NCBI GenBank assembly: GCA_019925095.2
Contig: CM034394.1
Coordinates: 9,994,272-10,058,271, forward strand
Direction of reading: 5' to 3'
Origin: Dendrolimus kikuchii
Taxonomy: Eukaryota; Arthropoda; Insecta; Lepidoptera; Lasiocampidae
Length of the DNA: 64,000 nt
Position numbers and translations under genes: made by a program. The notes under the pieces are model-generated. The model saw only the letters and a list, made by a program, of their open reading frames with translations. It was not told the DNA's origin and made no database searches. Of the stretch, positions 60,091 through 64,000 are shown piece after piece (the stretch's first letter is position 1; every line of letters begins with the position of its first letter).

Positions 60091-60191
60091 CATCACTAGA
60101 CGGTAGTTAAGTTTCACAGCAAGGTTGCAATTTCCAAAGCAATGACTCCATCCCAGCCACGGTCCTATTTCACAACTGCCTGTATCGACTA
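60091..60191 (-). CDS. TSP1-like exon, first half of the repeat
   Basis: CEIGPWLGWSHCFGNCNLAVKLNYR has the W-x2-W-S-x-C-x3-C core of type-1 thrombospondin repeats. The donor ATG|GTAAGT is strong, so the second half should be on another exon at lower coordinates; none was recognised within the window. Confidence 0.65.
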
Positions 60192-63058
60192 CTGTATTAA
60201 AAAACAAATCGACTACGGAAATTATTACTTACACTAAAGCAGACAACCAAAACTCAGATAATATTACTATAAATGATTAATTTTGACCAAAAAGAATGGG
60301 CAAAGTGTTAAAGTTTATGAGACATGTTAATAGTAATTCCAAATTAAACATTGGTTACCTTGTAAATATGGAGTATCGTTTTGCATCACATCATTATCAT
60401 TACTGGATGGTGTTGGTTTCATTTTTTTCGTTGTTGTCTCAATGGGAGCAATCGTGGCTGCAAATACGACAATAAACTTTTATGTATGTATTATTTTTTG
60501 CGGTAATACTGCAGCGAAATACTAAGACTAAATCATTATTATGAATATACAATATAGTGGTTTGTAATCTTTATTTGTGAATAGTCGCGGGTGATTTCGT
60601 TCGTGCGAGATTTGGACCTTCTATTCACATCCTCTGAAACCCGCAAGATACGGAAGTGAAATATGCATGAGAATTTTCGATAAAATACCTGTTTTACCCC
60701 TTAATTTCTCATTGAAGTCCGTTGAGTCGTTTCGCAGCCTATTTGAAACTTTTCAGACCAACTCACAGACAATAATTCTAAAAATGGTTATTTATGAGTA
60801 GACATCGTATAAATAGCACTTTTTACTCAATTTTGGATGTATTTTGTTATCAATTTATCAGAAACAAACACTTAAATTTTATTTATAAGTCTCATATGAA
60901 CTTGTGTTATGTTTCTCACTATGGTAACTACATCATAAAACGAGGTAAGTTTTCTAGCCAAGTATTCTTACTTTTTTCAATGGTAGAATTTTTTGCATTT
61001 CTGCAAGCGCGTTGACAGTGATCTCTATTACGGAAATTATTGGCGTTCCCTCCACAACCAGTGAAGCCGAACGGTTCGCAGACGCCAGAAGTCCAGTCGA
61101 AGAACCATCTCTCTTCATAACCACGGCAATGTCCCACAGACATCGCCATTTTACACACTTCTGAAAATTAATCAATGTTTACATATTTACTTAGATCATA
61201 TAAACGACTAAACTATTTAATTAATATTTGTTGGCTATATATTCTACCAACATGGGTAGTATTATACTTATAATCTTTTAAAAGGGTATGCAATGTGCAG
61301 ATAACTGTTAAGAACGCGCCCAGCGCAAGTTAGTCAAGTTTGATTCAACGAACCAACACCCAGCACGTTTTCCGCATTGAAGACGCACGCTCATATAGTA
61401 GCAGTAGTAGATATATGGCAATCCAATCACAGTATACAAGTACGTCAATCCAATGATTTCATACTGGAGCGCGCTTCAACGCGCGTTGAGAACGATCAGG
61501 CACTGCTGCACCGTGGAACCATCTATCTATCGCGCGTTTACATAAACTGCGTGTTAGCATGTGGTTTACACGCCTTGAATATGATTTGTATAGATGTAAG
61601 CGCGTGCCTCCAATGCGCAAGCCAAATACGTAGGTATACTGAGTTTAGCGTCTTTTTTTGTAATAAATAGGTTCGCATTCGACCACAATCACGTCTTATA
61701 TTAGACGATGATGCGGTTGAAGATGGAACACGTTTAGCTAGAAAATACCTAATCTCACAAAATTTCAAAACTCCCTGATTATACTTTTATCTATGAGTAA
61801 CGTGCCCACAAGGCTAGCAATTGTAAAGACGCCCTTATGGTTTAGTGGTTTCAGTAATTTCTTCAAACGCCGAATTCAACATAATAAGATATCAAAACTA
61901 AAGTCAAAATTTAGGCTTTAAACAGCTCTATTTGACAATTTCTATTTTAAATTAAAATTGACGAAGAAAAATTCCACTAAATATCAGATACTTAATTACT
62001 TATTAATTCAGATTATTTTTGTGATAAAACAATACTTATTGAGATTAAAATGTTTCTGTTGCTATGGATGCCATTGATAAGTATTTCCATATTATCAATA
62101 TAATATAAAGTCTACTTTATTACTAATATTACAAGCGATATTTAACCAATAAACAGTTGAAGGTTAAAGATACAAAAATTAATCAATGGATTAGGTTCTG
62201 ATATACCTACACAACATAACACATAGTTATGTATTAAATTTTCAAAATTCCATTACTATATTTTACATGTTATTTTAGCCAGTTACCACTCTCAGATTTG
62301 TCTGTATCTCTGGCTTAACTTATAAAAATATATACATACCAAAATAAATTATTTACTTCAGTCAGACAGAAAAATGTGGAAAAAGTCGCTCACAAGTCTA
62401 ATTAGACTAACCAGCTTGGTAACTACCAATATACCTATTTTAAGTTCATACACATCCTTTGTTGAAGAGCGCCTACACTCACCGAAAGGCAACTTGTTTA
62501 CGCGTGCCAGTAGTATAATTTCTACAGGCGCTTAATATATTATTTCTAAAATTATTCAAGTATTTGTGCAACTAAAAAGTAGATAATATATTTTTTTAAA
62601 CAAAAACAAAACCGACTTCACACTAAAAAGACAGATTTTTACAACATCTTGAAGTCGGTGCCCAGTAAATGATAAAAAACAACAAAAATTGCAAATGTAC
62701 TGACTTTAAGATGTAAAAAATATTTAAATTGTTATTTTTTAGTTTGAAGTTAGTTTGTATTTGTTAAAAAAAAATAACCTGGCCTTTCTCCAAAACGATG
62801 AGATAAGTAGTTCTTAAATAATTTCAACTCCATGCGCACTAAGTCGCGGGCACAGCCTAGTAGTCTATAAAACTGTAATTTCGCTCCAAACCTCGTGCAA
62901 AACCAACCTTTTGAGACAGTGTCATTCAAGCAAGTACCCTCTTGGCCGTCACACAATGCCTCTTGCTGTGTCAGCGTAAATTCGCAACGTTCAAGATGTT
63001 CTTGCACAAGGGTTTCCACTTCGGGGTCTACTGTGGTCAAGTTTTCGTTCGGAAACTC
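60091..63058 (-). CDS. Internal exons of a Kunitz/TSP1 extracellular protein (spondin- or papilin-like)
   Basis: Four exons on the minus strand, 63058-62908, 61160-60972, 60457-60359 and 60191-60091, join in phase (1,1,1,0). They encode about 180 residues. The first has a Cys-containing acidic segment (EHLERCEFTLTQQEALCDG). The second is a Kunitz domain. The third is a Thr/Pro/Lys linker, and the fourth starts a thrombospondin-type-1 repeat (CEIGPWLGWSHCFGNC). The combination occurs in F-spondin of arthropods and in papilin/ADAMTS-like matrix proteins; I favour spondin-like without certainty. The upstream exons lie beyond 64000 or were not found. The exon completing the TSP1 repeat was not found below 60091. 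Confidence 0.75.
60972..61160 (-). CDS. Kunitz-domain exon
   Basis: The six cysteines follow the exact Kunitz spacing C-x8-C-x15-C-x7-C-x12-C-x3-C. The residue right after the second Cys, the P1 position, is Arg, which predicts inhibition of trypsin-like serine proteases. The conserved FxYGGC region reads FGFTGCGGN. The exon begins with an acceptor ATTTTCAG and ends A|GTAAGA. Confidence 0.85.
61161..62907. other. Intron of the Kunitz/TSP1 gene with repeat-like blocks
   Basis: 61310-61660 is GC-richer than the rest and contains CGCGCTTCAACGCGCGTTGA, an imperfect palindrome. At 62609-62661 ACCGACTTCA pairs with TGAAGTCGGT, a pair of ends common in lepidopteran repeats. No coding exon was identified in between. 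Confidence 0.4.
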
Positions 63059-64000
63059 CTGTAATATTATAAATTTAGCTTAATTTTACTACGCCAGATT
63101 TAATATGAAGTAAATTGTTCTTTATATTCAAGTATGCATGAATGACACCAGTCGTGGGCACATGTATTTTTATTGTAATTTTTGCTTAAGCCCCCACACC
63201 CGCCCTGTGAAAAATACTAGAAATCTTTTGAAAAACTAAAAATTGGGCTAGGATACCTAGCTAATTTTGAGTGATTTTTTTACTGATATTATTATCATCA
63301 ATCCACCCACTAAAAATAGACTAGATTGCATAAAATAAACGTCCCATGTGTTTGTTATTTGGTTATCGAAGAACCCCTAAAAGCATTTAATCGAAAATCC
63401 GCCTCTCTTATTCAACTGATCGAGACTCGTCACTCAGTTACATGAAAGGCAACCAACCTTAATTTTTATGTTTGCCGTGATTTCACTACAGCATATAGAT
63501 TACACCCTCATGCCAAATTTCATCCATACTAATACCTAATCCTAGTAGTTTTCGAGAAAACTGATTCTTATATAGATAAACGGACAGTCGGATTTGTTAA
63601 TTTTATTAGGGGTACATTTTTACACAAAATGTCTACGGAACTCTAAAAGTGTAAAGAACACTATAAATTAGGTTTTAGAGGTCGGCAACACGTTGGCGAC
63701 ACCCCTGGTGTTGCAAACGTCCATAGGCGACGGTAACCACTTTCCATCAGATAGGCCGTCTGCCTGTTTGCCTGCTTTAGGGAATAAAAAAGTAAAAAAG
63801 TGAAATCGAATATTTTTGACACTAATAATAATGTGCTCAACATTATTAATAAAGTATACATATTAACAAAGTATACTACAGTTAATGAGTATTTTACTGG
63901 CCCCAATACTGATTTTGTGAGATGATGAATTTCTTCACTTGTAATTATTATTATAATGAAATTGTAAATTAATGTTGTAATAATTTGACATTGTTAGTAA
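63059..64000. other. Intron or intergenic end of the window
   Basis: It contains a family B retroposon 3' end at about 63680-63795 (+ strand; GTGTTGCAAACGTCCATAGG, GATAGGCCGTCTGCCTG, A-rich tail). At about 63505-63600 there is a block resembling the AAATTTCATCCATACTAAT type of dispersed repeats. No exon was seen. Confidence 0.45.

Overview
The window is AT-rich, intron-bearing animal nuclear DNA, most likely from a moth or butterfly. The reasons are small coding exons with GT-AG introns; dense interspersed repeats that include tRNA-derived SINEs, RTE-like LINE 3' ends with ATGT tails, mariner/Tc1 remnants and Helentron-like hairpin elements; and a SLC30A1-type zinc transporter with insect-style gene structure. 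No operons, CRISPR arrays or viral genes were seen. The species and database identities were not checked.

Region 1 (1-5361, + strand): the 3' part of a long coiled-coil protein gene, nine exons encoding about 676 residues, whose 5' end lies outside the window. Region 2 (5936-23273, - strand): a complete 18-coding-exon gene for an 804-residue, mostly coiled-coil protein. I assembled it exon by exon with every splice phase matching. It is tail-to-tail with the first gene. Its introns hold many repeats, and one retroposon insertion has duplicated the 3' splice site of the exon at 11919-12027.

Region 3 (about 23.3-44.3 kb): no confident protein gene. It is a repeat landscape (two SINE/LINE families, MITEs, an internally deleted mariner, a rearranged Tc1 element) with two candidate + strand promoters/first exons at about 29.56-29.93 kb and 33.71-33.84 kb. 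These may serve the zinc-transporter gene; metal-response-element cores and a CRE lie close by at 34.04-34.17 kb.

Region 4 (44384-55626, + strand): seven exons of a SLC30A1/ZnT1-like cation-diffusion-facilitator gene (359 residues) with a conserved NTFGW motif, HELHVWQ motif and Cys-rich tail. The transmembrane-2 aspartate of the metal site is replaced by arginine and the His-rich loop is missing.

Region 5 (55.6-60.0 kb): repeats, a MITE and a short 59-codon open reading frame. Region 6 (60091-63058, - strand): four internal exons of a secreted or matrix protein with a perfect Kunitz domain followed by a thrombospondin-type-1-like segment, spondin/papilin-like. Its ends are not resolved.
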